Of a DNA stretch of 64,000 nt, positions 34,563 to 44,366 are shown one piece after another (within the stretch, counting starts at the first letter, position 1; each line of letters opens with the position of its first letter). Origin of the DNA: Paraglaciecola sp. MB-3u-78 (GTDB lineage Bacteria; Pseudomonadota; Gammaproteobacteria; Enterobacterales; Alteromonadaceae). The notes beneath the pieces are model-generated. The model ran no database searches and had not been told where the DNA came from. It saw only the letters and a list, made by a program, of their open reading frames with translations. The stretch spans positions 806,001-870,000 of the forward strand of contig NZ_PJCF01000006.1 in NCBI RefSeq assembly GCF_002835935.1, given 5' to 3'. The translations under genes were made by a program, and so were the position numbers.

Positions 34563-36884
34563 ATGAGTCAAGAAACCATTATCAATAAAGATGGCATCGA
34601 ACAATTAACGATGCGTCGATTCACTGAAGAATCTTACTTAAATTATTCCATGTACGTCATTATGGACAGAGCATTGCCGCATATTGGTGATGGTTTGAAG
34701 CCGGTGCAAAGGCGTATTGTTTATGCTATGTCTGAGCTGGGTCTGAATAACGGAGCTAAGTATAAAAAATCGGCACGAACAGTCGGCGACGTACTTGGTA
34801 AATTTCACCCCCATGGTGACTCCGCCTGTTATGAAGCCATGGTGTTGATGGCTCAGCCGTTTTCTTATCGGTATCCATTGGTTGATGGACAAGGTAATTG
34901 GGGGGCGCCAGATGATCCTAAATCTTTCGCCGCGATGCGTTATACCGAATCTCGATTATCTAAATTCAGTGAGGTTCTGTTAACCGAGTTAGGTCAAGGC
35001 ACGGTTGATTGGCAGCCGAATTTTGATGGTACTTTAGACGAACCTAAAGTACTTCCGGCCCGCTTACCGCATATATTATTAAATGGTATCACCGGTATCG
35101 CTGTGGGTATGGCCACTGATATTCCTCCTCATAATGTGCGTGAAGTCGCCAGTGCTTGTGCCCATTTATTAGATAACAGCAAAGCCGAATTACACGAGTT
35201 ATTGGAATTTGTAAAAGGACCAGATTACCCAACAGACGCTGAAATCATCACACCAAAGGCTGACATTACTAAGATTTACGAAACTGGCCGTGGTTCAATC
35301 AGAATGCGCGCAGTATACGCTGAGGACCATGGCGATATTATTATCACCGCGCTGCCTCATCAAGCATCGGGTGGCAAAATTCTTGAACAAATTGCTGCAC
35401 AAATGCAAGCCAAAAAGTTACCCATGGTCAGTGATTTACGTGACGAGTCAGATCACGAAAACCCAACTCGTTTGTTGATTACACCGCGGTCCAATCGTGT
35501 TGATGTAGAACAACTGATGCAACATTTGTTTGCCACTACAGATTTAGAAAAAAGCTATAGAGTTAATATCAATATGATTGGCTTAGATGGCCGTCCACAA
35601 GTCAAAGACTTGCGGATGATATTAACCGAGTGGTTGATCTTTAGAAAAGACACAGTGGTACGCAGGTTGCAGTTTAGATTAGATAAAGTTCTTGCCAGAC
35701 TGCACATTCTTGAAGCTTTAATGATTGCATTTTTGAATATTGACGAAGTCATTCGCATTATTCGCTACGAAGAAAAGCCTAAACAGCAATTAATGGCTCA
35801 GTTTAATTTATCGGATATTCAAGCCGAAGCCATACTCGATTTAAAACTTCGTCACCTTGCTAAATTGGAAGAGGTAAAAATCCAAGCTGAGCAAGAAGAG
35901 CTTGCCAAAGAGCGAGATGCGCTGCAGTTATTGTTAGGCTCTGATAAACGTTTAAAGACGCTGATCAAAAAGGAAATATTAGAAGCAGCAGAATTATATG
36001 GTGATGATAGGCGCTCACCTATTGTTGCACGAGGTGAATCTAAAGCCTTGTCTGAAAAAGAGCTCATTCCTTCGGAAGCGGTCACAGTGGTCCTGTCTGA
36101 AAAAGGCTGGGCACGATGTGCTAAAGGCCATGATGTGGATGTTGAAGGTTTAAGTTACAAAGCCGGAGATGGCTATCAGGCCAGTGCTAAAGGGCGCAGT
36201 AATCAACAAGTTGTATTTTTCGATTCTTCAGGTAGGGCATTCTCCTGTGATGCTCATGGATTACCTTCAGCCCGAAGCCAAGGAGAACCCTTGACCGGCC
36301 GATTTAATATAGTCAGCGGCGAAAATGTTGAACATATGGTGATGGGCAATGACGAGCAGCAGTATTTAATGGCATCTGATGCCGGCTATGGTTTTGTCGG
36401 TAAATTCAGCGACATGGTGAGTAAAAACAAAGCAGGGAAAGCTTATTTATCCCTGTCTTCAGCGGCTAAAATTATTGGCCCCCAGCCTGTGTATGATCTG
36501 AAAACTGATTGGTGTCTGGCTATTTCGAACGAAGGTAGAATGTTAATGTTTCCGCTACGAGATTTACCGAGTTTAGGTAAAGGTAAAGGTAACAAACTGC
36601 TGAGTCTTCCGTCAGCAAAAGTAGCCTCCAGAGAAGAGTTTGTCAGCGTGTTAGCTGTGGTACCCCAAGGAGCTAACGTTAAAATTTTAGCAGGTAAAAG
36701 AGGTATGACTTTAACCGCGGCTGACCTTGCTCACTATCAAGGAGATCGGGGAAGACGAGGAAATAAACTCCCTCGGGGTCTACAACGGGTGGATGGAGTT
36801 GAAGTCGAAAAAACTGGAATAGCTCCTACCCACATAGAGGAAACCGATCCTGCAGATGGTAATGATTTAGACTTACCTACTTAA
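34563..36884 (+). CDS. parC: DNA topoisomerase IV subunit A
   Basis: A 773-residue subunit that cuts and rejoins DNA as partner of ParE (4123-6012). It shows [28 protein letters not shown], the helix [13 protein letters not shown] (quinolone-binding Ser and Glu wild-type), and the catalytic tyrosine in [11 protein letters not shown]. The C-terminal part has the ParC beta-propeller repeats, ending in an acidic tail. It is divergent from the sensor kinase gene, with a 218-base gap. Confidence 0.97.
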   Translation: MSQETIINKDGIEQLTMRRFTEESYLNYSMYVIMDRALPHIGDGLKPVQRRIVYAMSELGLNNGAKYKKSARTVGDVLGKFHPHGDSACYEAMVLMAQPFSYRYPLVDGQGNWGAPDDPKSFAAMRYTESRLSKFSEVLLTELGQGTVDWQPNFDGTLDEPKVLPARLPHILLNGITGIAVGMATDIPPHNVREVASACAHLLDNSKAELHELLEFVKGPDYPTDAEIITPKADITKIYETGRGSIRMRAVYAEDHGDIIITALPHQASGGKILEQIAAQMQAKKLPMVSDLRDESDHENPTRLLITPRSNRVDVEQLMQHLFATTDLEKSYRVNINMIGLDGRPQVKDLRMILTEWLIFRKDTVVRRLQFRLDKVLARLHILEALMIAFLNIDEVIRIIRYEEKPKQQLMAQFNLSDIQAEAILDLKLRHLAKLEEVKIQAEQEELAKERDALQLLLGSDKRLKTLIKKEILEAAELYGDDRRSPIVARGESKALSEKELIPSEAVTVVLSEKGWARCAKGHDVDVEGLSYKAGDGYQASAKGRSNQQVVFFDSSGRAFSCDAHGLPSARSQGEPLTGRFNIVSGENVEHMVMGNDEQQYLMASDAGYGFVGKFSDMVSKNKAGKAYLSLSSAAKIIGPQPVYDLKTDWCLAISNEGRMLMFPLRDLPSLGKGKGNKLLSLPSAKVASREEFVSVLAVVPQGANVKILAGKRGMTLTAADLAHYQGDRGRRGNKLPRGLQRVDGVEVEKTGIAPTHIEETDPADGNDLDLPT

Positions 36885-36904
36885 TAACACAGCTGCTGCT
36901 AAAT

Positions 36905-36922
36905 GGATGAAGGGTTTCATCC
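36905..36922. terminator. Possible terminator hairpin after parC
   Basis: GGATGAA (36905-36911) pairs with TTCATCC (36916-36922) around GGGT. The tail GCTTTCCTTTG is not a clean U-run, so intrinsic termination is uncertain. Confidence 0.4.
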
Positions 36923-37011
36923 GCTTTCCTTTGCCACTCTATTTAGCCATCACACTTTTTTATTTTATTAAATTAGGTCCAAGATATTTGTTTCTGGATT
37001 AAACCTTCAGA

Positions 37012-37992
37012 TTATTTAGGCTCAATTTCTCGTACATGTCGTTTAACCGATAACAAAGAGCCAGCCAAACCTAGAAAAACCGAGAGGCCTAACATCCACA
37101 GGAAGGTAGAGAAGTCAGCACCGGTTAAGTTGAAGCTCTTTTGATATAATTCGCTGACTGCACTCACACTGCTGCTCATCCACCATAAAAGTAATATCAC
37201 TGCTATCCACGCTAGCAAACCACCTAAAAATCCATACCAAAACCCAGTGTACATAAAGGGTCTTTGGATAAAGGCATCGGTGGCACCCACTAATTTCATG
37301 ACTAAAATTTCGTCTTTTTTACTAAGAATGTTGAGTCTTATTGTATTACCAATAATGAGTACCACTGCTAGAAATAGCAAAAGAGCAATCACTGTGACTA
37401 AATCTTTGACTACATTAAGCAAAGCATGTAGTCGCTCAAGCCATTCAATATCTAGCTTACCCACATCAACTTCTCTTTCGTCTCGCAGCTTATCTAACAG
37501 CAAGCGAGCGGCGACAGGACTAGCATGACGGCTGGTGGGTGTGACGAGTAACACATTAGGCAATGGATTTTTATCTAAGTAAGCAATAGCATCACCAAAG
37601 CCAGACAATTGCTTAAATTCATCCAGTGCTTGGTCAGCTGAAATATAGTTGATTGAATCAATTTCTGGCCAAAGCTGAATACGTTTTAGAAGTTGTTCAA
37701 TGTCTCCCTGACTGACTTTTTCCTTTAAAAATAAAGAGATTTGAGATGCTTGCTCCCAACCAGAACTGACATTTTCGGCATTTTTTACCATAACGTAGAG
37801 CGTGCTAGGTAAAGTGATGCTTAAACCTAATACCCCAATTGTCATCAGTGATGCTGCTTTTGAGCGCCATAGTTCACCTAAGCTACCTAGTGCCTGTCTG
37901 AAATGACTGATAAAAAACATCAAAAAACGTTGATAGGCAGATATTTGCGAAATTTGTGCGCCTTGCACTCGACCTTTAAACAAGATGCTCAT
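37012..37992 (-). CDS. ftsX: Cell division protein FtsX
   Basis: A 326-residue permease-like subunit of the FtsEX complex, which links ATP hydrolysis by FtsE to cell-wall hydrolase activation at the septum. There are four transmembrane segments (one near 50-75, three in the C-terminal half) and a periplasmic domain between the first two. Typical blocks are MTIGVLGLSITLPSTLYVMVKN, PLPNVLLV and VGATDAFIQRPFMYTGFWYG. It is the last gene of ftsY-ftsE-ftsX; the gap to ftsE is 62 bases. In many relatives rpoH follows, but here the next gene is parC, tail to tail. Confidence 0.94.
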   Translation of the reverse strand: MSILFKGRVQGAQISQISAYQRFLMFFISHFRQALGSLGELWRSKAASLMTIGVLGLSITLPSTLYVMVKNAENVSSGWEQASQISLFLKEKVSQGDIEQLLKRIQLWPEIDSINYISADQALDEFKQLSGFGDAIAYLDKNPLPNVLLVTPTSRHASPVAARLLLDKLRDEREVDVGKLDIEWLERLHALLNVVKDLVTVIALLLFLAVVLIIGNTIRLNILSKKDEILVMKLVGATDAFIQRPFMYTGFWYGFLGGLLAWIAVILLLWWMSSSVSAVSELYQKSFNLTGADFSTFLWMLGLSVFLGLAGSLLSVKRHVREIEPK

Positions 37993-38054
37993 TTACTTAA
38001 CCTCATTAGTGAGCGAGCCAATGCTGGGCTAAGCAAACAAAAAAATACATAGAT

Positions 38055-38750
38055 TTACACATAAAGTTCGTCACTTTGAAATTCATCTGTTAGGCCATCG
38101 GTTATCATCTGGCCTTGTTTGAGTGTGAGTGTTCTATATTTCATACGTGCAATCAGTCCAAGGTCGTGGGTCGCAATAAATACGGATACACCCGCTTGGT
38201 TAAAATCCTCAAATAAACGAATAATCTCCATGGATAATTTGGGATCTAAATTACCTGTTGGTTCATCGGCTAATAATAAAGGGGGTTTGTTCACTACGGC
38301 TCGGGCAATACCCACTCTTTGTTGTTCACCACCTGACAACATGGCGGGTAGATTTTTGACTTTGTCACTTAGACCTACCATTTCTAAGGCAGCATGGACT
38401 CGTTTCGCGGTTTCTTTGTGAGAATAACCTTCAATAATCAAAGGTAACGCCACATTGTCAAACACACTTTTGTCCATTAATAACTGGTGGCTTTGAAAAA
38501 TCATCCCTATGTCACGGCGGATGTAGGCAATTTGTTTACGTTGAATGTTGCTCAGGTCATGACCATTGATTAACACTTTACCCACAGTGGGCCGTTCCAT
38601 AATGGATATGAGTTTCAGCAAGGTGCTTTTTCCGGCACCTGAGTGCCCGGTTAAAAATGCCATCTCACCTGGTTCAATATGGAAATCGACCTTTCTTAAG
38701 GCTTGTTGTCCGCCTGGATAGGTTTTACTGACTTGTTCAAACTTGATCAT
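38055..38750 (-). CDS. ftsE: Cell division ATP-binding protein FtsE
   Basis: A 231-residue ABC ATPase. It has Walker A GHSGAGKSTLLKLI, signature LSGGEQQRVGIARAVV, Walker B LLLADEPTGNLD and the H-loop ATHD. The ATG at 38750 gives MIKFEQVSKTYPGG, the standard N-terminus; a longer frame to 38810 would overlap ftsY. Seven bases separate it from the ftsY stop. Confidence 0.96.
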   Translation of the reverse strand: MIKFEQVSKTYPGGQQALRKVDFHIEPGEMAFLTGHSGAGKSTLLKLISIMERPTVGKVLINGHDLSNIQRKQIAYIRRDIGMIFQSHQLLMDKSVFDNVALPLIIEGYSHKETAKRVHAALEMVGLSDKVKNLPAMLSGGEQQRVGIARAVVNKPPLLLADEPTGNLDPKLSMEIIRLFEDFNQAGVSVFIATHDLGLIARMKYRTLTLKQGQMITDGLTDEFQSDELYV

Positions 38751-38757
38751 AAGTGGC

Positions 38758-40170
38758 TTATTTCGACTGTTCTTGCTGACTGCCAGACTCTGAAAATAAC
38801 GCATTAACAAAATCTTGGCTATTAAATGGTCTCAAATCGTCAATGCCTTCGCCAATGCCGACATAACGAATAGGAATATCAAATTGATCAGCAATAGCAA
38901 ATATAACCCCACCTTTTGCAGTACCGTCCAATTTAGTTAAACTAATACCGGTTAAGCCAACTGCTTGATTGAATAACTTGGTTTGGCTTACCGCATTTTG
39001 TCCGGTGCCTGCATCTAGGGTAAGCATTATTTCGTGAGGAGCTTCGGGTGCAATTTTTTTGATTACTCGTACTACTTTCTTCAATTCTTCCATTAAGTGT
39101 TCTTTGTTTTGCAAGCGCCCGGCTGTATCGGCAATTAATACATCGATATTTTTTGCCTTGGCTGACTGAAATGCATCAAAGATAACCGACGCACTGTCGG
39201 AACCTGTTTGTTGTGCAACCACTGGAATGTTATTACGTTCGCCCCAAATTTGTAGCTGTTCAACAGCCGCGGCTCTGAAGGTATCACCGGCTGCCAACAT
39301 AACTTTCTTACCTTGTTGCTGGAATTGTTTAGCCATTTTTCCAATAGTGGTGGTTTTACCTACACCATTGACGCCGACCATTAAAATGACAAATGGGCCG
39401 GACTTAGTTTCGAGCGTTAAGGGGGATTCCACTTTCTTTAATATATCGGCCATTTGCTCTTTTAGTAATTGATATAGAGCATCGCCGTCTTTTAATTGTT
39501 TGCGATCTGAGCTTTCGGTTAGCTGCTTAATGATTTTGACTGTGGTGTCCATACCCACATCAGCCACTAACAATTGTGTTTCTAATTCTTCAAATAAGTC
39601 ATCATCAATGGCTTTACCACGAAATAAACTAACAATACCGCTACCGATACTTTCTTTAGTCCGGGACAGGCCACGTTTTAATTTACCAAAAAAACCCGAG
39701 TTTTCAGTTTCTTGTGGTTCAGTAGAGGGTTTATCTGAAGCTATTATTGTTGGTTTATTGTTTGCCAATGATGTGTTTTCGATTAGTGGAGCATGTTCAA
39801 TAACAGACTCAGTGACAAGAACATCGGTCTCTGATTTTAATTTGGGCTCAACAAACTCTTGGCCTTTATTTAGTAAATTATCGGAGTCATTTACTAAATA
39901 AGAATGATCGTTTTCTGGTGCTGTTGAATCCGCCTCTATCACCTTTGGAATTTGATCATGAGGCTCTAAAAGACTCGTAATGCTAGTGTGTTCCGGTTGC
40001 GTTTTTTCATCCGTTTTTGTCATTGACGCATTGAATTCAGAACTATTATTCTTTATTAATTCCGATTCTGTATTGACTTGTTCATCTGTCGTTTGAAGAG
40101 GGGGGTTATTATCGACAGGAGACTCTTCTTGTTGCTTATCTTTTTTGAGCCATTTGAAAAACTTTGACAT
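38758..40170 (-). CDS. ftsY: Signal recognition particle receptor FtsY
   Basis: A 470-residue SRP receptor GTPase that docks ribosome-SRP complexes at the membrane. MSKFFKWLKKDKQQEES begins the family's acidic, poorly conserved A domain (to about 165). The NG domain then shows GVNGVGKTTTIGKMAKQF (G1), DTFRAAAVEQLQIW, DTAGRLQNKEHLMEEL (G3), TKLDGTAKGG (G4) and the ending GEGIDDLRPFNSQDFVNALF. The ATG at 40170 is used; the frame open to 40269 is not supported. It is first in the ftsY-ftsE-ftsX operon and divergent from rsmD, as in E. coli. Confidence 0.95.
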   Translation of the reverse strand: MSKFFKWLKKDKQQEESPVDNNPPLQTTDEQVNTESELIKNNSSEFNASMTKTDEKTQPEHTSITSLLEPHDQIPKVIEADSTAPENDHSYLVNDSDNLLNKGQEFVEPKLKSETDVLVTESVIEHAPLIENTSLANNKPTIIASDKPSTEPQETENSGFFGKLKRGLSRTKESIGSGIVSLFRGKAIDDDLFEELETQLLVADVGMDTTVKIIKQLTESSDRKQLKDGDALYQLLKEQMADILKKVESPLTLETKSGPFVILMVGVNGVGKTTTIGKMAKQFQQQGKKVMLAAGDTFRAAAVEQLQIWGERNNIPVVAQQTGSDSASVIFDAFQSAKAKNIDVLIADTAGRLQNKEHLMEELKKVVRVIKKIAPEAPHEIMLTLDAGTGQNAVSQTKLFNQAVGLTGISLTKLDGTAKGGVIFAIADQFDIPIRYVGIGEGIDDLRPFNSQDFVNALFSESGSQQEQSK

Positions 40171-40241
40171 ACCGGTGAGAAATCCTAGGTAATTGGGTAA
40201 ACTATTTAAATCATTTCTTAATAATAGCATTTCTATACCAA

Positions 40242-40856
40242 ATGAAGCGAGGCGAAAAACGTTCATCAAAGAGCAGCGTAACAGTTAGCTCAAAACCTAG
40301 TGGCACAGTGCGAATTATCAGTGGGCGTTTTCGTGGACGTAAACTGCCAGTTCTCGATGTTCAGGGCTTACGTCCAACTACAGATAAAAATAGGGAAATG
40401 TTATTTAGTTGGCTGATGCCCTATACCTTAGATGCAAGGTGTTTAGACGCATTTGCTGGTAGTGGTGGATTGGGGTTTGAGGCTTTGTCTCGCTATGGGA
40501 AAAGTTGTACTTTTATTGAGTTACATAAAAACGCAGCAAAACAAGTGGCAGAAAATATTCAATTATTAGACTTATCTGCCCAGCAGGCACAAATTATACA
40601 AGGCGATACGTTGGAAACGTTAAATCACTTGAGTCAGGCATATGAGTTGATTTTCCTAGACCCACCTTTTAATCAAAACCTACTTCCTCAAACCATCCAA
40701 CGTATAGATAAAAATGGTTTGTTATCTATCGATGGAGTTATATATATCGAATGTGAAGGCCAAGGCGTAAGTTATTCAGTACCTGGAAATTGGCAATTGA
40801 TTAAAGAAAAGCGTAGTACACAGATTTTGGCCAGAGTGTATCAACGCAATAGCTGA
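40242..40856 (+). CDS. rsmD: 16S rRNA (guanine(966)-N(2))-methyltransferase RsmD
   Basis: A 204-residue SAM-dependent methyltransferase. It shows RIISGRFRGRKLPVLDVQGLRPT, the SAM-binding LDAFAGSGGLGFEALSR and the catalytic DPPF in IFLDPPFNQNLL. It methylates G966 of 16S rRNA late in 30S assembly. A Ser/Lys-rich N-terminal tail of about 20 residues precedes the core. It is divergent from ftsY (71-base gap), the usual arrangement. Confidence 0.94.
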   Translation: MKRGEKRSSKSSVTVSSKPSGTVRIISGRFRGRKLPVLDVQGLRPTTDKNREMLFSWLMPYTLDARCLDAFAGSGGLGFEALSRYGKSCTFIELHKNAAKQVAENIQLLDLSAQQAQIIQGDTLETLNHLSQAYELIFLDPPFNQNLLPQTIQRIDKNGLLSIDGVIYIECEGQGVSYSVPGNWQLIKEKRSTQILARVYQRNS

Positions 40857-40864
40857 TCTTATTT

Positions 40865-40925
40865 AACCTGAACTCTGGTTAAAATTGCCGCTTCCCTTAA
40901 ATTAATTACAATAATAACAGTATGT
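40865..40925. repeat. Partial copy of the MITE-like family found at 54895-55125
   Basis: The stretch starts AACCTGAACTCTGGTTAA and continues through TGCCGCTTCC and TAACAGTATGTTAGAG. It aligns with the reverse complement of the right end of the 54.9-kb element for about 60 bases, with several substitutions. Only one end is present, immediately downstream of the DUF416 gene. Confidence 0.55.
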
Positions 40926-40938
40926 TAGAGAGTATGAT

Positions 40939-41532
40939 TTATATTTCTAACCCTATGTTGCTCATCCCTTCTGCGGTGGCTAATTGCTTCAACTGCTTAC
41001 AGCTTTCTGCATTTTTTGCACACTTCGATAATAAGAGTAATAATTCTTGTTGCGTTTCAATTTCCCACTGCATTAACGGATGTTGTTTAATATCTAAGTC
41101 GCTGACTTCCTCTTCAGTGCTCGCTTCGATAAACGCTTCTACCCCACCTTGAGATAGTTTGCTCACGACTACTGCCCCTTGAGGGTCTTCGCCTTGGATC
41201 AGCAAAATAGTCGCAGACAGTGACATCGCCATGTCGATTGCGGGATATACACCATAATTATCAAAGTCGCTGGCATCAGGGACTGCGTCTTCTACTTTCT
41301 CTAATTGGGCGGCAAAATTTATTTTGGCTTTGGGTACAGCTAACCATTCCCAAATTGCGTTTAGACTATTGCGATATTGCGCAGGATCAGCAAATTCTGT
41401 GGCCTCACAAAACAGCACATAGTTGGGTAACATTCGCTCTAAAAGTGTAGCTGAAAAGGCTACCGCATACCAACCTTCTAGTTCTCTAACTTGTTGGAAT
41501 ATATTTAGTTTTTTGTTCAAAATTAGTCTCAT
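40939..41532 (-). CDS. DUF416 (YjaG) family protein
   Basis: A 197-residue cytoplasmic protein of the YjaG/DUF416 family, function unknown. Blocks are REVRELEGW-type QQVRELEGWYAVAFSATLLERMLPNY, DNYGVYPAIDMAMSLSA and HPLMQWEIETQQELLLLL. It is convergent with rsmD. Confidence 0.9.
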   Translation of the reverse strand: MRLILNKKLNIFQQVRELEGWYAVAFSATLLERMLPNYVLFCEATEFADPAQYRNSLNAIWEWLAVPKAKINFAAQLEKVEDAVPDASDFDNYGVYPAIDMAMSLSATILLIQGEDPQGAVVVSKLSQGGVEAFIEASTEEEVSDLDIKQHPLMQWEIETQQELLLLLSKCAKNAESCKQLKQLATAEGMSNIGLEI

Positions 41533-41595
41533 TAATATTTTTACGAAGCGCTCATCCCTTGATACAAGCTCAAAGCAAAAGTGTCTTCAACTACG

Positions 41596-41733
41596 TTACC
41601 CAAATGAATAATATTTACCTATCCCATCCAATAACATTTGGATCGAAATCATTATCAGGATCATACCCATCAGGCTCTCTATGGCAGTTAATCCTCTTTC
41701 ACCTAATAGTTTATAACATCTCACCCTTATGCC
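41596..41733 (-). pseudogene. C-terminal remnant of a MarC family membrane protein
   Basis: About 45 codons on the minus strand read KLLGERGLTAIESLMGMILI then SIQMLLDGIGKYYSFG-stop, a close match to the C-terminus of MarC/UPF0056 proteins. An in-frame TAG lies just upstream and the first three-quarters of the gene are missing. The rest of the 41533-41900 gap holds a small palindrome (ATCCAA-TAACAT-TTGGAT, 41626-41643) within this remnant and nothing else recognised. Confidence 0.6.
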
Positions 41734-41900
41734 CTAAAATTAGTTTTAATTTCAATAACTTGATCATTTAATAATAAAGTACGAAGATATATGTAATTTT
41801 TATCCATATTAATAGATGACAGTTTGTAAATAGCAATATGCACACTTTGCGCTTTACGAATACGTCATTAAATATCATTAGAAAATAAGAGGAGTAACCA

Positions 41901-42083
41901 ATGAGTCTGATGACTGTCGAGCAAGTAGCTGAGTTTCTTGGTGTTCAAGATGTAAGAGTGGAAAGACTGGAAAGAGAAAGCCTTTTACCTGCTGCTGATA
42001 AAGATGCTGATGGAAATCCTCTTTTTGCAAAAGAGGCGGTAGAAAAATATAAGGTACTTGCTGAGCGTTTAGGAGGCTTGTAA
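41901..42083 (+). CDS. Small helix-turn-helix protein, 60 aa
   Basis: A 60-residue protein with an excisionase/MerR-like winged helix: LMTVEQVAEFLGVQDVRVER then LERESLLPAADKDADGNPLF. It has a strong Shine-Dalgarno (AGAGGAG, 6 bases before ATG). It probably binds DNA, but there is no phage or plasmid context and its target is unknown. Confidence 0.75.
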   Translation: MSLMTVEQVAEFLGVQDVRVERLERESLLPAADKDADGNPLFAKEAVEKYKVLAERLGGL

Positions 42084-42095
42084 CTTGTTTTATAA

Positions 42096-42134
42096 ATCGA
42101 AAAGGCGGGTGAGATCATTAACCGCCCCTTCGAT
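42096..42134. terminator. Possible bidirectional terminator
   Basis: ATCGAA (42096-42101) pairs with TTCGAT (42129-42134), and GGCGG with CCGCC inside, with some mismatches. It lies between the convergent HTH gene and pepB; no strong U-run follows. Confidence 0.4.
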
Positions 42135-42137
42135 GTC

Positions 42138-43421
42138 TTATTCTTCTAGTAACGCTCGAGCTATAGTTCTCACTCCTTGAGCCGTTGCACCTATAGGCAT
42201 ATATGTTGTGCCATTGGCGTTGTATGCAGCGGCTAGGTCAATATGTAACCAACCTTTCCCTTCTTCGTTAACAAACCTTGATAAAAACCCTGCAGCGTTG
42301 GATGCGCCACCGCCACCGCCACCTTTTTGTGATTTGCTATTTGCAGTATCAGCAAAGGCAGATGGGCATTTGTTTTGATGCCATTTTTCTAAAGGCAAAC
42401 TCCATGAAGGCTCAAACTCTTGCGCTGAGTAGTCTAAAACTCTTTGCTGCAATGCTTTGTCTAAGGCGAAAAAAGCATTGTATTCTTCACCTAAAGCTAC
42501 CATTGCCGCACCTGTAAGCGTAGCCGCATCTATAATCAGTTCAGAGCCTGTTTCAGTGGCTGCCATTAAGCCATCCGCCAATACTAATCTACCCTCGGCA
42601 TCAGTATTGACTACCTCTACAGTTGTGCCATTTTTGTAGGTGATCACATCGCCTAATTTGTAAGCGTGACCGCTAATAAGGTTTTCAGCACAACATAAAA
42701 ATAACTTAACCCTTTTATTTAAGCCTCGCAGAATAGCTAAGCCAAGGGCGCCGGTGACAGTTGCTGCACCACCCATATCACATTTCATACTCAGCATGCC
42801 TTCACTGCTTTTAATGCTATATCCACCGCTATCAAATGTAATGCCTTTACCCACTAGACAAGCTGAAATTGGCGCATTGCTATCTCCAGTTGGGTTATAG
42901 TCGATTTCAATCAACACTGGGGGACGGGTGCTGCCACGGCCCACATGGTAAATTCCCATCCAGCCTTGTTCTTTGAGTGCTTCGCCGACCCATCTTTTGC
43001 TGCTTATGTGTTTTTCATCTATCGATGAAAGCCAATCTTCGCAGGTATTAGCAAGTATTTCTGGTGATAAATCTTCTGGCGTCGCATTGGTGATATTGCG
43101 GGTAAAGATCATCGCTTGGTAGCGGTGGGATAATTCATTTGCATTCTCATCATCACACCACTTGATATGGTGCTGTTTATGAGTGGTGGTAAAGCTTTGA
43201 GCTAAAGCCCACTGCTGCTCAATTTCCCAGTTGCCAATCAACTCAACTTGCATTACACCTAAGCTATCAAGGCTGCGCGCGGCTCTTTTGATATGATTTA
43301 AATTGTTCTCAGGATCCACCAAGTGAATTTGCGCGGTTTGGCCATTAACAGACAAAACTGTTCCAGCTGAATAATAATCGGCAGGGGCTAGGTTGGTAAT
43401 AGAAACAGATAAACGTGACAT
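42138..43421 (-). CDS. pepB: Aminopeptidase PepB (M17 leucyl aminopeptidase family)
   Basis: A 427-residue dizinc aminopeptidase. The catalytic region shows VGKGITFDSGGYSIKSSEGM (metal-binding Lys and Asp), the signature NTDAEGRLVLADGL and LTGAAMVALGEEYNAFFALD. Its length and N-terminal domain fit PepB rather than the longer PepA. It releases N-terminal residues from peptides in the cytoplasm. It is divergent from sfsA (73-base gap). Confidence 0.92.
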   Translation of the reverse strand: MSRLSVSITNLAPADYYSAGTVLSVNGQTAQIHLVDPENNLNHIKRAARSLDSLGVMQVELIGNWEIEQQWALAQSFTTTHKQHHIKWCDDENANELSHRYQAMIFTRNITNATPEDLSPEILANTCEDWLSSIDEKHISSKRWVGEALKEQGWMGIYHVGRGSTRPPVLIEIDYNPTGDSNAPISACLVGKGITFDSGGYSIKSSEGMLSMKCDMGGAATVTGALGLAILRGLNKRVKLFLCCAENLISGHAYKLGDVITYKNGTTVEVVNTDAEGRLVLADGLMAATETGSELIIDAATLTGAAMVALGEEYNAFFALDKALQQRVLDYSAQEFEPSWSLPLEKWHQNKCPSAFADTANSKSQKGGGGGGASNAAGFLSRFVNEEGKGWLHIDLAAAYNANGTTYMPIGATAQGVRTIARALLEE

Positions 43422-43494
43422 AACTTCTCCATCTAGTGAAAGGTAGTTAGAATAGCATGACGTCCTTAACCGAACATCATTTTAAGTAGCTACC

Positions 43495-44199
43495 ATGCAG
43501 TTCTCTTCTACTCTTATTCAAGGCACATTGATCAAACGCTATAAGCGTTTTTTAGCTGATGTGCAATTAACTGACGGCTCCATAGTCATCGCACATTGCC
43601 CCAACACCGGGGCAATGACAGGCTGTGCAGAGCCAGGTTGGAAAGTCTGGCTATCACCTAGTAATAATCCAAAACGTAAGTTGTTATATACATGGGAAGT
43701 AGTGTTAACTGATCAACTTCATTGGATTGGGATAAATACTCACAAAGCCAATGCATTAGTGAAAGAAGCGATCCAAGATAATAAGATATCTGAATTAGTC
43801 GGCTATCAAAACTTGCGGGCTGAAGTAAAGTTTGGCGAAGAAAATAGTCGAATTGATTTTTTACTCACCGATCCAGAAGAAGCAGAATGTTATGTTGAGG
43901 TTAAGTCGGTAACTCTATTAGATAATAATGCAGGGTATTTCCCCGATGCTAAAACCCTACGCGGGCAAAAACACTTGCGAGAGTTAAGGCATATTGTTAG
44001 CCAAGGGAAACGGGCCATATTGTTTTTCTGCGTGCAACATTCAGGTATTCAATCAGTGCAAGTGGCAAAACATATTGACCCCGATTACGCTAAAGAGCTC
44101 AAACAAGCTATGCTAAGTGGAGTGCAAATTTTATGTTACGATTGCAAGATTAATTCAGAAAAAATCTATATAAATCAATCTTTGCCATTTTATTCATAA
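43495..44199 (+). CDS. sfsA: DNA/RNA nuclease SfsA family protein
   Basis: A 234-residue protein of the SfsA family, named for sugar fermentation stimulation in E. coli; it has an OB-like N-terminus and a nuclease-like C-terminal fold. Blocks are LIKRYKRFLADVQLTDG, AHCPNTGAMTGC, ENSRIDFLLTDPEEAECYVEVKSVTL (D-ExK nuclease core), and FPDAKTLRGQKHLREL. It lies upstream of dksA, as in enterics. Confidence 0.92.
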   Translation: MQFSSTLIQGTLIKRYKRFLADVQLTDGSIVIAHCPNTGAMTGCAEPGWKVWLSPSNNPKRKLLYTWEVVLTDQLHWIGINTHKANALVKEAIQDNKISELVGYQNLRAEVKFGEENSRIDFLLTDPEEAECYVEVKSVTLLDNNAGYFPDAKTLRGQKHLRELRHIVSQGKRAILFFCVQHSGIQSVQVAKHIDPDYAKELKQAMLSGVQILCYDCKINSEKIYINQSLPFYS

Positions 44200-44366
44200 A
44201 ATAGACGTTGATTTTTTCGACAAGACCTCCATATTCCGTTCCTAGAAAAATTGTTTTCATTATAACGGAAGATGTTAAGAGCAAGTGATTGCCTGTGTTA
44301 CGGCTTTTTGATATACATAGCCGCTTGCACAAAACAGCTCATGCCGTAGTTTAGGAGAATTGGCAT

